Shown piece after piece: positions 14,265 through 24,490 of a stretch of 64,000 nucleotides of DNA. How positions within the stretch are numbered: position 1 is the first letter of the stretch; every line of letters starts with the position of its first letter. The DNA comes from Osmia lignaria lignaria (Eukaryota > Arthropoda > Insecta > Hymenoptera > Megachilidae). The DNA is taken from NCBI RefSeq assembly GCF_051020975.1, contig NC_135037.1, forward strand, positions 10,788,001 to 10,852,000, in the 5' to 3' direction. A model generated the notes under the pieces. It did no database searches. It was given only the letters and a program-made list of their open reading frames with translations, and was not told where the DNA came from. The translations under genes and the position numbers were made by a program.

Positions 14265-14299
14265 GCCCGCGAGTACAAGTCGCTTGCCCCCTCGCGGGC
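14265..14299. repeat. GC-rich perfect hairpin, 9-bp arms
   Basis: The arm GCCCGCGAG (14265-14273) is exactly complementary to CTCGCGGGC (14291-14299) across a 17-nt loop. All arm pairs but one are G-C, in an otherwise AT-rich neighbourhood. It could form a stable RNA stem on either strand. No flanking mature-miRNA-like duplex is visible. Confidence 0.5.
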
Positions 14300-15300
14300 A
14301 CAGTTGCTCATCGCTGTCCCAGGGTGTAAGGGTAAGGTCCCTTTTCATCGCGCAGATTCCAATTTGCCGAGCAACTGTAGACACGTACGCCCGAGGGGCC
14401 GTTATTTCTAATAGGAGATTTTCAAAAGTTGCATCCACAACCCTCCTCGTTAAGGGGTCAGTAATTGCATCCTAGCAACGTGCTAAGATGCTGTCCTACG
14501 ATGACGATCCTTTTCTCTTTCTCCTCCACCGTCGCTGTTTTTTCTGTCTCTCTTTACGAGAAAATCGTGACACGTCTGCCGAGGGAAAGGTAGAAGAACT
14601 GGTAGCAGAGCGTTCGAGGATGGGAAAGGAAACGTTATCATTGGAGATCACGCTAATCTAACGCCTACATCCCCTTTTCGCGAGTGTGCCAGACCCTCGA
14701 CTGGCTTGATCCGACTTGACTTTTTCTAACGACTTTCTCTTTCCCTTTCTTCTTCCACGCCTTCGATTTTCTGGAATCAAGCCGATTCCTCGTACCGAAC
14801 AGGAGAAGCGGGGAGTCGACTCATCCCCGTAATTATCCGATAAGCGGAAGAGAACGTCCCGTTATCCGACGGCTGTTGATACATACTACGATCTTAGGGA
14901 TGGTTTCCAATTACAACGCAGGACAACGGAATAGCCCGATTCCATCGTTTTCACCTTCGTCTTCATTTATCCAGTTTCCGCCGATTGTTCTCCCAATACT
15001 AACGTTCCTTGTTACTACCGCGCATCGCGAAGAGTGATTTTTCTTAGTTTTGAGTAATCAGAGAAATTGACTAATTTATTTTGTTTCGCTGGCTATCAAT
15101 TCAAAACTTCAGACGTAAAGAACAAACACTTTGGAAGCTGCCATATTACTAACCGATTCAACCAAAAAATAATTTCAAATACTTGTTTCGATAATATTTA
15201 TAGTATTTTATCATTTTATCCAGCAGTGTATTTGAATGCCCGTTAATACCTTCTGATCCTTTTCTTCCCATTGTCGCGTTAAAAAAGAAAATTGCTTTAG
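14300..15300. other. Non-coding stretch, no gene seen
   Basis: GC-moderate, C/T-rich DNA without an open frame worth calling. A pyrimidine tract at 15248-15272 precedes the possible exon at 15301 and could act as its branch-site region. Confidence 0.4.
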
Positions 15301-15339
15301 CAATGGGATCTCGTAGATGGTAGCCAGCAATTTCCGAAG
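15301..15339 (+). other. Possible 39-nt internal exon
   Basis: GCTTTAG precedes 15301, and the block ends CCGAAG followed by GTGAGTC, a near-ideal donor starting at 15340. The 39 nt are open in frame 1 (13 codons, phase 0 at both ends; reading QWDLVDGSQQFPK). The acceptor is only fair, because A-rich sequence separates the pyrimidine tract (15248-15272) from TTTAG. No neighbouring exon was identified, so this may be chance. Confidence 0.15.
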
Positions 15340-15739
15340 GTGAGTCTTTGACAATTGTCACGAGCACGTGAAGGGCGACCCCCTCTCTGTCTGAGGAGGG
15401 GAGGTAAATGAAGAACATAGGAAATCCGTGGAAAGAAGTAGGTGGAGAGGAAAAGATCTTGGGTAATGGTCGTCGACCGAGGGTCAATTTAGACTTCAAA
15501 GGGTTTCCTTCCTATAAAAGGAGTCTGCCTCCTGTACATCCCGAGGAGAATTCCATCTCGACGAGTTATCGGTGCCTACGACCTACGAACAAACTCGCTC
15601 CATTATTTCCCAATAAATTCTCAACACTTAAAAGACAGCCCATCCCCCTTTCCCTCCGGTCCCTTTTTTCGTTCGCGTGCAAGTCCGGCTAGAAGTTTCA
15701 AGTGGTTTTAAAGTGTCATCGCGCGCTCGTCCAAGTGGA

Positions 15740-15767
15740 CGATACCATCGACCATCGACTGGTATCG
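15740..15767. repeat. Perfect hairpin, 8-bp arms
   Basis: CGATACCA (15740-15747) and TGGTATCG (15760-15767) are exact complements around a 12-nt loop containing the repeated word CCATCGAC. Such a stem can occur by chance in 64 kb. Confidence 0.4.
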
Positions 15768-16619
15768 ATAAACTATAACGAGACAAATGGATATGGGAGC
15801 GGTGCAAGCCTCGTACACTACGAACAAGATAGACCATCTCTTCTTTGGACTTCCTTGCACCACCTCCTCCTTCTCCCTCCTCCCTTCCTCGTCTAACTGG
15901 ATCACTTTTGTCTCTCACTCTCTAGCAACAGCAGATAAAAGAGGGAATCAAAGTTGTAACTGCATGGCCAGACCATCCCATTTTCTCTTCATCCCTTATC
16001 CCGACGTTCATTCCTCACGAACACCTACTCCAACTTTACGGACGAAGTTACATTGACTCTTGTCGATAGATATAAATGAACTTGTTCTTCGATCATTCTT
16101 GGTCTTTATATCATTTAAAGACGAAAATCAGTTCCTTTTACATTGGTGCAAAGTATGTAGTTACTTGATAGATCACTTGACAGATGCTTTGCCTTTTATA
16201 TTTTATCAATTACAATTTTTATATAATTAGCGTTTGTTTTCATTAACAAACGTCTACTGTACAGCTATATTAGATAAACAAATGAATTGTAAAATATTTA
16301 CTCAATAATTCCCCGTTTCTTGGAAGCATCAAATGTAAGAAATTGTCAAGCGTTTACTATGGATGATCAACAGTAGTAGAGATCAAGATTTAGAGATACA
16401 GAGTTACTCCCAGTGTATTCGATGTCCGAGAGATGGCGGCAGTGGTACCGTTCCGAAGAAAGCAATCCAATTTCCAACTGTGTAAAAGGAAAAGCAACCC
16501 TCTTAAAAGAACCTTTTACGTTAAATCTGATACATTTCGAGCTACCAGTACTTGCGGAAAAAATATTCTAATCTTCTTTGATGAAATTTATTCAAAGGAA
16601 TTGAAAATTTATATTTGAC
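15768..16619. other. Non-coding stretch with a small hairpin
   Basis: No gene. A hairpin with arms CGTTTGTT (16231-16238) and AACAAACG (16245-16252) lies in AT-rich DNA. Frames here are under 100 codons and lack recognisable content. Confidence 0.45.
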
Positions 16620-16755
16620 TAGAGATCAGCCCTTGAACAGGGGAGCCTGGGTCAATCATGACCTAAATTTATTAAACATGTACAAAGAATTTAAAAAATT
16701 AAATTAAAATTGTGGCTCTCTCCATGGTCCGTCGTCCGAGGGTTCAGTACTCAGC
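16620..16755 (-). mobile_element. Degenerate dispersed repeat copy, inverted
   Basis: The 27 bases at 16716-16742, read on the minus strand, match 30988-31014 on the plus strand at 24 of 27 positions. All three differences are transitions, and two are CG-to-TG changes. AT-rich sequence follows the match in both copies, and the word AGCCTGGG occurs in both (near 16645 and 31104). No open frame is present, so it is a non-autonomous relic of an unnamed family. Confidence 0.55.
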
Positions 16756-17880
16756 ACTGTTTGGGAAATAATAATAATTTACATGTAACATTCACATCAA
16801 TTGAAGAATAAAACAGTACCCAATTTTCCAGTAGAAATTGAATATTACATTTCAACTGTAGAAATCAGGGTTCCAAGGCACCAGAAGTAGAAAGGAAGGG
16901 GGTTGATGTAGAAGGCGACAGATGCGTTATCGCTGCAGGCACCCCGCGAATCGAAATGAACTCCGAGTCTCTTTCTAACCCACCCCTCAACATTCCACAT
17001 CCTCTTCTTCCGACACGTGTGCCTCCGTTTCCTTCTCCCTCATCCCAATATTTCCTCTTCCTTTCTCCTCATCGTTGGATAGTTGAGCTTCTACGCTCCT
17101 GTAGCCGGCTGCCTAATATATGGCTCCTTGTAATTGCCCCGCGATAAATTAATACGATTTCGCACGCATGTGCCGCACGATATATAGGCCCATTGTTTCA
17201 GGCCCGTGAGACACGAGGTGGCACCACCTACACGAGTCAGATTTCTTTTCTTTTTCTCTTATTTTTTTTTTTTTACCGAAGAAGTGAAACATCTGCCGAA
17301 GAAGAGATCGGCCATTGCTCGCCTGTTCGTTACAAGAGAACAATGAGAAAAGGCGTTATTTATGGGTCGTTCGGATGCGATTCGGATACCAAAGATGGGC
17401 TGAGCAATCGTGAATCTAAATAGACTTTCCGTGCAATTAACAAATGGGGAGCCACTGGACGATATTTTAGTCGGAAAACAAATTTTCAAAAGCGTTGTCA
17501 AGAGTATAAGCAATAATAAAGGGGTTTAAGCAGAAATACAACCCAGTGGTAAATGTCGATGTTCTGCAAATATATATGTGCTTTCCAACACTGAAAGAGA
17601 TAAATGGTTGACATTTTAAAGATAGAAATAGAATACTGATAAAAAAAGATTGTTATTTTATTGTCAACGCTTTACACAAATTAACAGCGGTAATTTTTGT
17701 TATTAGGTAGAATTGACGTAAACATTTATGAACAACATAAATTCACGTATGAGTCTGATAATATACACTACATATAGGTTCATACGTTACGTCCACATGG
17801 AGGTGTCACATATGGTAGCTACAACTAAACTGTTATTTTTAATTTATGTTCTCAATTTACCGACTAACGAAGCTTAACAC
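16756..17880. other. Non-coding stretch, no gene seen
   Basis: C/T-rich sequence lies at 16970-17100 and a 13-base poly-T run at 17262-17274. The plus- and minus-strand frames across the poly-T are low-complexity artefacts. Confidence 0.45.
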
Positions 17881-17884
17881 GGCT

Positions 17885-17932
17885 GCCAGAATAATTAATG
17901 CTAAACCGCTGCTACCGGTAAAATTATCTGGC
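17885..17932. ncRNA. Imperfect hairpin of about 48 nt, possible small-RNA precursor
   Basis: GCCAGA then TAATT (with one bulged A) pairs with AATTATCTGGC at the other end. An inner ACCG...CGGT stem could close the loop. At about 48 nt it is shorter than usual insect pre-miRNAs, and it matches no miRNA I know. I report it as a fold only. Confidence 0.15.
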
Positions 17933-18159
17933 CGATAATTTTTGTTGAAATTCCCCCATTAAAGCGCGTGTACGCGAATAATCACCCCCTCCCCCTTTCT
18001 GTTTACGCACACGCGACCCTCCCGTTTTCTTTATCAAGCTTAACAATGCTAATTTCCTGCTGATTTTTCTAAAATATTTTTTTTTCATTTCGATAAATTA
18101 CAAATCAATTCATATTCATAATACGAATAATTACTATTCCTTTTTCATTGAATTATGTT

Positions 18160-18432
18160 TAATTTACGGTACGGGTCGCCAGTGTCCCCAAGACATTCAA
18201 CAAGGAGAATCTTGTAGCCGCAAGAGTTATTGTTACATCGCGGTGCTCTTGAGAACTTGACTTTACTTCGACGGAGGATATTCGCAAATTCTGTTTGGAG
18301 CAGTTAGTTCCGGAAACGGTGTACAGAGCCAAATATCGTCAGAAACGATTGTCGCCGGTCGGAGGCACACTGTACGTTCGCAGTGGCACGATAAAAGTAA
18401 CGGATACGGTAATTTAGTTCGTTAATGAACTT
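18160..18432. other. GC-richer non-coding stretch
   Basis: GC-richer than its flanks, with no long frame. A 22-codon open stretch before TGA near 18250 has no matching splice signals. It leads directly into the hairpin at 18433. Confidence 0.4.
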
Positions 18433-18481
18433 CCAGTTGGCAAGCCGACGGTCTTGCTCGCAAGAGCAAGCAGCCAACTGG
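18433..18481 (+). ncRNA. Two-tier hairpin ending at a donor-like site
   Basis: The base stem CCAGTTGGC (18433-18441) pairs exactly with GCCAACTGG (18473-18481). Inside it, CTTGCTC (18453-18459) pairs exactly with GAGCAAG (18464-18470) over a GCAA tetraloop. The internal loop is asymmetric (11 nt against 2 nt). The 3' base of the stem runs into CTG-GTAAGAT, a good donor, so in a plus-strand transcript the fold would bury a splice site. It could be a structured RNA element; it is not a classic miRNA precursor. Confidence 0.3.
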
Positions 18482-18785
18482 TAAGATACATCGTTCCTGG
18501 AAATTGGAATACCACCGGATCCAGGAACATCCTCCAGATTCTACGCGGAAAGAGATAAACAGATAGGGAATAAAATTATACGACGTGGATGGATTCTATG
18601 AGCTAAATTGTATCGTGTAACGTCCTTCGCTCGCTAGAAGTCTTACGGGAGGGCACAGGAGCAAAGGGAACACTTTGCACGCTTCGCCCTGTCCCCACGT
18701 TTGATCCTCGCGTTTAAAGTTCATCGCAACGCCGACTTTGTCAAGAGCCGACATTTTCCTTCTCCGTCACTCGACGCGATTAGTA

Positions 18786-18810
18786 TATTGGCCGACCGCA
18801 TCGGCCAATA
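18786..18810. repeat. Perfect inverted repeat, 10-bp arms, carrying two CCAAT boxes
   Basis: TATTGGCCGA (18786-18795) and TCGGCCAATA (18801-18810) are exact complements around CCGCA. Each arm carries one CCAAT box in opposite orientation. This could be a paired protein-binding site or a cruciform. Confidence 0.6.
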
Positions 18811-19030
18811 ACGCGCGACCATCTAGAATGCGTGCCCGCATTCCTTTCACTAATAGCCTTTCTATCTTTGCACAGTAGATGTGACCTCTTCGACCAATAA
18901 TACGTCACCGCCGAAAGCACGCGTAAGTACTGGACGAGCACAACCAATCGGACTGCGTTATTTCAATGGGACGTCTTGTCAGCGAAAGGAGCTATAAAGA
19001 TTTCACTTGGGAGGAACGCGGGCCTGATTG
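18786..19030 (+). promoter_or_regulatory. Candidate core promoter: CCAAT cluster plus TATA
   Basis: CCAAT or ATTGG occurs at 18787, 18805, 18894, 18944, 19027 and 19077: six in under 300 bp, against about 0.6 expected. A TATAAAG word at 18993-18999 lies 45 bp after the fourth CCAAT, a spacing like that of NF-Y/TATA promoters, which would put a plus-strand start near 19024. The first pair of boxes forms a perfect inverted repeat (separate entry). A donor-like CGC-GTAAGTACT lies at 18920-18930, upstream of that start. No coding exon is recognised downstream. Confidence 0.3.
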
Positions 19031-19099
19031 GTTCTACCCCACCTCGGCTCGCTAGTTCTTTCGGCCGTAGTGTACTATTGGCTGGTGTAAAGCTATGGA

Positions 19100-22000
19100 G
19101 CTGGTTTGACCGGTGTGTGCAAAGCACCCCTTGCTTCTGGGGGTGCACCCCAGACTTCTTAAGTTTTTCTGGATTTCTTGGAATATCTTAGGATACTTAG
19201 AGGTTTCATAGAATTTCTTGGGAAAATTTCAAAATTTTCAGGTAATTCAAATATTGGACGAAAGAAGAACAGGCGAATATGAAGGAAATGGGTGTAACTA
19301 CAATCCGAATAAGTCGGAAATAGTAGAAAAATGGTGTGATAAGATACAAGTGGTAGGTAAATCCGCTGGCAATCGACGATCCCGTGGCGACACTCCGCTA
19401 AATCTGATAAACTCGCCTAATTTGAATATCCCGGCGCATTATCAAAATGCGATATCGGTGGCAGCCAAGTGGTTCGGTGTGCGTATCGAAACACGCTTTT
19501 AATGCATATAGATTAGATCAATTTATAATAAGCCGGTTTCGTGTCTCCCCTGTCCTCTCCGCCGTTCTGCTATCCACCCTCCCGACACCGTACACCACTT
19601 GCCACGGTATCGTTGCCGCCCGCTTCACTTTCGGCCTCTCGCTAAATTTGTATTTATATTTTCCGTTTATTGCTATAATGCCGCGGCATTATCGCTATTT
19701 ATTGACCAACATGTGCGTGAACAACCACGACCGTGGACGCCCACGCACGTGGCACATGGTCATTGATAAAATGTTTCGAGCGCGAAATTTCACCAAGATA
19801 ATGAAATAACCGTATACATGACGCCGATCTACCCCCGTTGCTTCATTAACACATTAATTCGTGACTTTTTAACGGCATTAATTGTGTTTACCTTATATCC
19901 AAAATTTACAAGTTTTGTTACTTTCAAATTTAAAAATTTAGGAAAACCAGAGTTTTCAACTTGAGAAGTTTTACTACCCATCGGTGTTTACGAGTGCACC
20001 TTCCCTTCCGGACGTTATTACAATTAACAATTGACGATTACAATTAGCGACGAAAAGTGGCTAGATCAATTACTCGGGCGATCGAATTAGGTTTAATCAC
20101 GAAGGCGAAAATTTTGCAGATATATGGCGCGCGGTACGCGTGCGCGTCACTTCATACACCCCTCTGTATGGTGTTGGCGAAGTAGAAAACAAGAGGGGGG
20201 TTGCGACCGGCACGGGGGATTATCCGACAAGTCGTGGCCGGATAGGGCCATAAATTATGACGGGGAATTTGTTCGTTCGCTCTATAATTCGCCCGGGAGC
20301 GAAGTGCATGAAGGAAAAAAAGAAGGAAGAACGATCAGGCTCGAAGTAATCGAGTGATCGGGCTTTCAACGAACACCGAGTTTCTTTGGGTTTTGATAGA
20401 TGGTCCATTACTTGTTTTGTAGTATCAAGACACTATCAGAAATGAGAAAGGACCAAAAAGTAATAACAAAATGGTGTTATGGCAGTAAGAATCTATGGAC
20501 AGAGTACAAAGTCTAAACTCGGACCTGGGAACAAAACCAATGGTGGAAAAGAATAAAGCGATGCAATCAGAGATTTGCAAGAAATTCTTTTACATTATTT
20601 TACTAAAATTTTACATCATTGTGGTTTTTGAAGCATGACAAATTTGTTAATCCAGCCTTAGGATTATGAGTAAAAAATAATTTTCATTTATGTTCATGTT
20701 TTCTAAAATAAATAAATATTAATTCTCCCAAGTTATTGCTGATTAAAAATTCATTAAATGTTTGCATACAATATCTATATTCAATTACGTATTATGAATA
20801 TCGTGTACCTCACTAGAATAAACCAGCTCGTTTCATTTATATTTCAATTTATACATTATACCACCGAACTTCGTTCTCGTTAAGCTCTCAACGTATCAAC
20901 CAGCAGCACCCTGGTAAACAAGCAAAAAGCTTTCCATTTACAATTAAAAAAATTCTCATACCTGACTGGGCTCGAATGAGTTAAAATTGTTCCCCAATCA
21001 AAATTTAAAACAAAATCTGTTTTTTTTCTTTTATATTTTTCTAATATAATTTCTTAAAGACTTTTTAAAGAATGACAAACTTAGTAGCAATTGCAACGGC
21101 AATTTATTAGAATTTACAGAAGATTAAAATCTTCCGTGTCTCTTTGAAGACTATACAGTCGATCGATCTTGTCTGAAAGGCGAGAGGTACGCAGATTGCA
21201 GCCTCGCCAGGAGAAGTCTGTAAAAGTAGACATTGTGTGGAAACGAATGAATCACCGGGGATTATCGCATTCAAAATTCGTTTACGCCACCTTTTTCTCG
21301 AACGCGAGACGCCTCGTAGGTAATTTTATAAAGGGATTCAATTGGCTTTACATCCGAGTGAAATATAAGTCTGTGCCGCGTGAAATAAGAGCCGATTGGA
21401 TTGAAAGAGTATCTTGCGGCCACTTGCCGTCTACTTATACATGCCTCTTCCTTCTATCCTTCTTTCCTTCCTTACTTACTTACTTACTTACTTACTTCCT
21501 ATTGCTGTTAATACGATATTGAAATCTCCATTTTGAGTAAATTGCTAGTCTCCATACGAACCAATCTATATAATTTAAATACTTTTAGTAAATTTATACA
21601 GGAGCATTAACTCTACTCTTTGAATGAACTGTAACGTATTTTTTATATCCTAAAAGTTTTAAAACATTAAAATATTAAATTTCAATTCTTCAAACATCGT
21701 CTATTATTTTTTCACACCTGCCTAAGGTCGTTTCATTTCATAAATATATTTGCATGAAACGATATCAATATCAGAATAGTACTAAACTAGTAGAACGTTT
21801 AATAATGAACTGTGATCGGTATGGAAAATTTGCATAGAAGATAACTTGTACGAAAAGAAACTCGTGTATAGAAGAAAACGAGGTAGTATCGAATAATCTC
21901 GATGCACACGGTCTCATACATATTTATTCGCGACTTGTGTACACGATGAAAGCAGCAACGATCCATATGCATCCGACGATCGAACCGCACATTCGAGGTG

Positions 22001-22180
22001 CAGGATAGTTTTGTGAAGTGTATCGTTGATACTAAAAAAAATCCATAATCAGTATTTTATTAATTAGATTCAAAATTAGAAAAAGCCCGGAATCAGGTGA
22101 TAACTTATAAATGAAATCATGACTGTATTTCCATGAAAATAAATCTTTATCTTAGAAATTTATTTATCAAACTGAGTTTA
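19100..22180. other. Non-coding stretch, no gene seen
   Basis: A GGGGGTGCACCCC palindrome near 19139-19151 is followed by AT-rich TTCTTGG/AATTTC words to 19250, which may be another weak copy of the dispersed repeat. The rest is AT-rich with short frames. The frame 19447-19809 (120 codons) shows no family and no convincing splice borders. Confidence 0.45.
21471..21497 (+). repeat. Microsatellite (CTTA), about 6.75 copies
   Basis: An uninterrupted CTTA tandem is preceded from about 21449 by a CTTC/TTCC compound tract. It is likely polymorphic. It falls at the end of a spurious plus-strand frame. Confidence 0.9.
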
Positions 22181-22185
22181 TAATT

Positions 22186-22209
22186 GGGGCGGGCGGGTAA
22201 GTAGGTGGG
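22186..22209 (+). repeat. Potential G-quadruplex with embedded donor
   Basis: The G-runs GGGG, GGG, GGG and GGG are separated by 1, 1 and 9 bases. The third run is followed by TAAGTAGG, making the donor-like G-GTAAGTAGG. If transcribed on the plus strand, a G4 here could mask or mark that donor. The 9-base loop is longer than the usual limit of 7. Confidence 0.35.
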
Positions 22210-24490
22210 TGTAGTTACCTTGGCTCTTACCTAGTTATCCGGATGCCCCTGGTTTGACTCATTTGTTTCCAGAGTGATACTTTGCGGCGACGTAATTTCG
22301 TTCGTACATATAGGATTGGAAAACCGTGTGATTTCAAAGGAACGGGCGCATTCCGCTGTTTTCGAATCGAGCTTTCATCGGTGTTGATGTTTCTCGCTTT
22401 TACTCCGCGATTCGGACGATATGTAGATACCTTTTATGCAAATGAAAACTGCATATACGCGGAGTATCTCGTACGAGAGAGTACATACAGGTACGTGCAA
22501 AAGTAAAGAACTAATACCTTTTATTAATCATGTAGCAGCTATTCGAATAACCATTTTCATTTTGATGTTGAAGAACATATTTTTTTAACAGAATAATTCT
22601 AAAGATAATAATGGAATTTAATATCAACCAAAATGATCAATTACCACACTTGAATTCACATATGAATTCGTATTTTGATTTATTCTAAAATCATAAAGAA
22701 TATTCTTTAATCAAACAATTCCACAGGTCACTGAATCAATGGGGGACAGATTTCTGTAGGAGCAATTCACATAATTTCGCACTGTCACAATGTTACACGG
22801 TAGGTAACGACGCGGAGGTCTGCTATTAACATGAAAATGCCTGTCATACACGGTGATAAATAATGCATCGGCGTCAAAGAGCCAGCTACTTTTCTCTCCT
22901 CGTTCTCCTTTTTCCATTCCAGTCTATACTGAACGCAGTTCAGCCACGATAACTCCTGGCCTTCGGTGGCTGCATACAATGTGCAGGAGCTGAAAATTTG
23001 GTGCTGACAATTGAGTACGCGATATCGCGTAAATGATAGGGAAGATATTAATATCTGATTTACTTAATTTTAATCAAATATGAAAGCATTTAAGTACGGT
23101 GTCCGGAGCAAGTGTCCTATTTTCACGGTGCGAGGAATGGCCCTGTTTTCAACTATGACACAAAGCTGCATCACGAAAGATACATCAACGTTTTCCCATT
23201 TTTGTTTACTTTTAAGTGATCCAGAGAGCGTCGCTTGAGCGCAGAGAGGAGGATCACGGTGTTTCGTCCGAATCATTTTTCTTTCACTGCGTATATTTCA
23301 AAGGGACATGAATTTTCCTGGGCGCCGCGTATTTACGAGGCCACCGGGTGTGCACGCGTGACAACGCCAGTAAAAATAACACGATAACCTCGCAGATGTC
23401 ACCTGCCAGAACACTCGCACTGGCCGACAACTGCATTTGGGCAAGAATAAAATTTTTTAAAAAAACGAGGAAAATAAAAAAATGGTGCGCGGTTCGGCCC
23501 ACTTATGAAAAAAAATCCTCGACACGTCGGTGTCTCTGTCTTCCTTCTTCGCGTTCGCCCGTCAAACGGGGTTCATTGCGATTTTTAATTAGCGATTATC
23601 GCGGTACCAGGTGCCGGTGACGTTAGCCGGGGCTTCGATCGGATTTCGATCGTGCCTCGACCGCCGAATATATTGCGCGACCAGTTTCGCCGCACGCATG
23701 AGTTATAACTTTAATTATATAATAAATCCTTCAATTTCGACCGATAACACACGAGCGCGCGCACCGACACCAGCCTCGTTATGCAACAATGTTCCGTGGA
23801 TTGACCTGGGCTTGCTGCGTTCGCAATTTTAACCGCAGCGTGTCGCAAATTTCACGAGGGAGTTGAGTAATTCTCGCTGCATTTGCACCTTTTTTTTTCG
23901 AGAAATCGCAGAATCTTCTCTGGCTTATATTGTTTTCAACGCAACGAACAGGGTGCAACCATTCGTCTTGAGAAATTATTTCTAAATAAATTAATGAATG
24001 GTCATCGTCTCTTGAAACTTTCGAGTAGTTAAAAAATCTTCAGCTGTCCAACTTTTATTTCGAAAGATAATCCTCGAAATTTACCGAGCCTCGAGAGATA
24101 AAGCACGGTTACCGGATTGCGCTTTTCTACCGGATAAAATGTTCCAACGGTGTGTCTCAAATTCGCCGCTCCTCTAAAATTCATACGATGCCCCATTGTT
24201 TCGTATCTTCGCGCGAACTCCCTTATGAATTTTTTAACCGGTCAGACCGTGGCCCGCTCGTCCACGCAAAATTTGTACCTGTTTAGCCGTTGAAAAATAG
24301 TAGCTGCGTGCTGCTGTTTCCGCGCGTTTCGTTTTCCCAACGAAGACGAATGGCAAACCTTCCGACGAACAATTCCTATATGCTACCCAAGTACTATCGA
24401 GAGATGGAAAGAACATTAGGAAAAGGAATGCGGGTACGATTGGTCGGAGTCGGTAATTAAAGAGAATGCCAAGTGCGACGATTTAAAAAT
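22210..24490. other. Non-coding stretch, no gene seen
   Basis: Short frames only. A perfect 16-bp palindrome TACGCGATATCGCGTA lies at 23016-23031, and about one such palindrome is expected by chance in a window this size. CpG-rich words occur at 23580-23830. A minus-strand pyrimidine tract near 24380-24440 ends in a possible acceptor, but its phase does not fit the candidate exon upstream of it. Confidence 0.4.

Noticed and set aside
15513..15520. TATAAAAG word
   Set aside because: No initiator at the right distance and no exon downstream. Such 8-mers are expected a few times in AT-rich 64 kb, as also at 40871-40878.
23016..23031. 16-bp palindrome TACGCGATATCGCGTA
   Set aside because: About one such palindrome is expected by chance in 64 kb; the same applies to the AT-rich one at 46141-46156.
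24234..24416. Third exon for the minus-strand candidate gene (60 codons with a good acceptor tract)
   Set aside because: Joining the GTGAGT donor at 24636 to this acceptor puts the frame into a stop after a few codons; the phases do not match.
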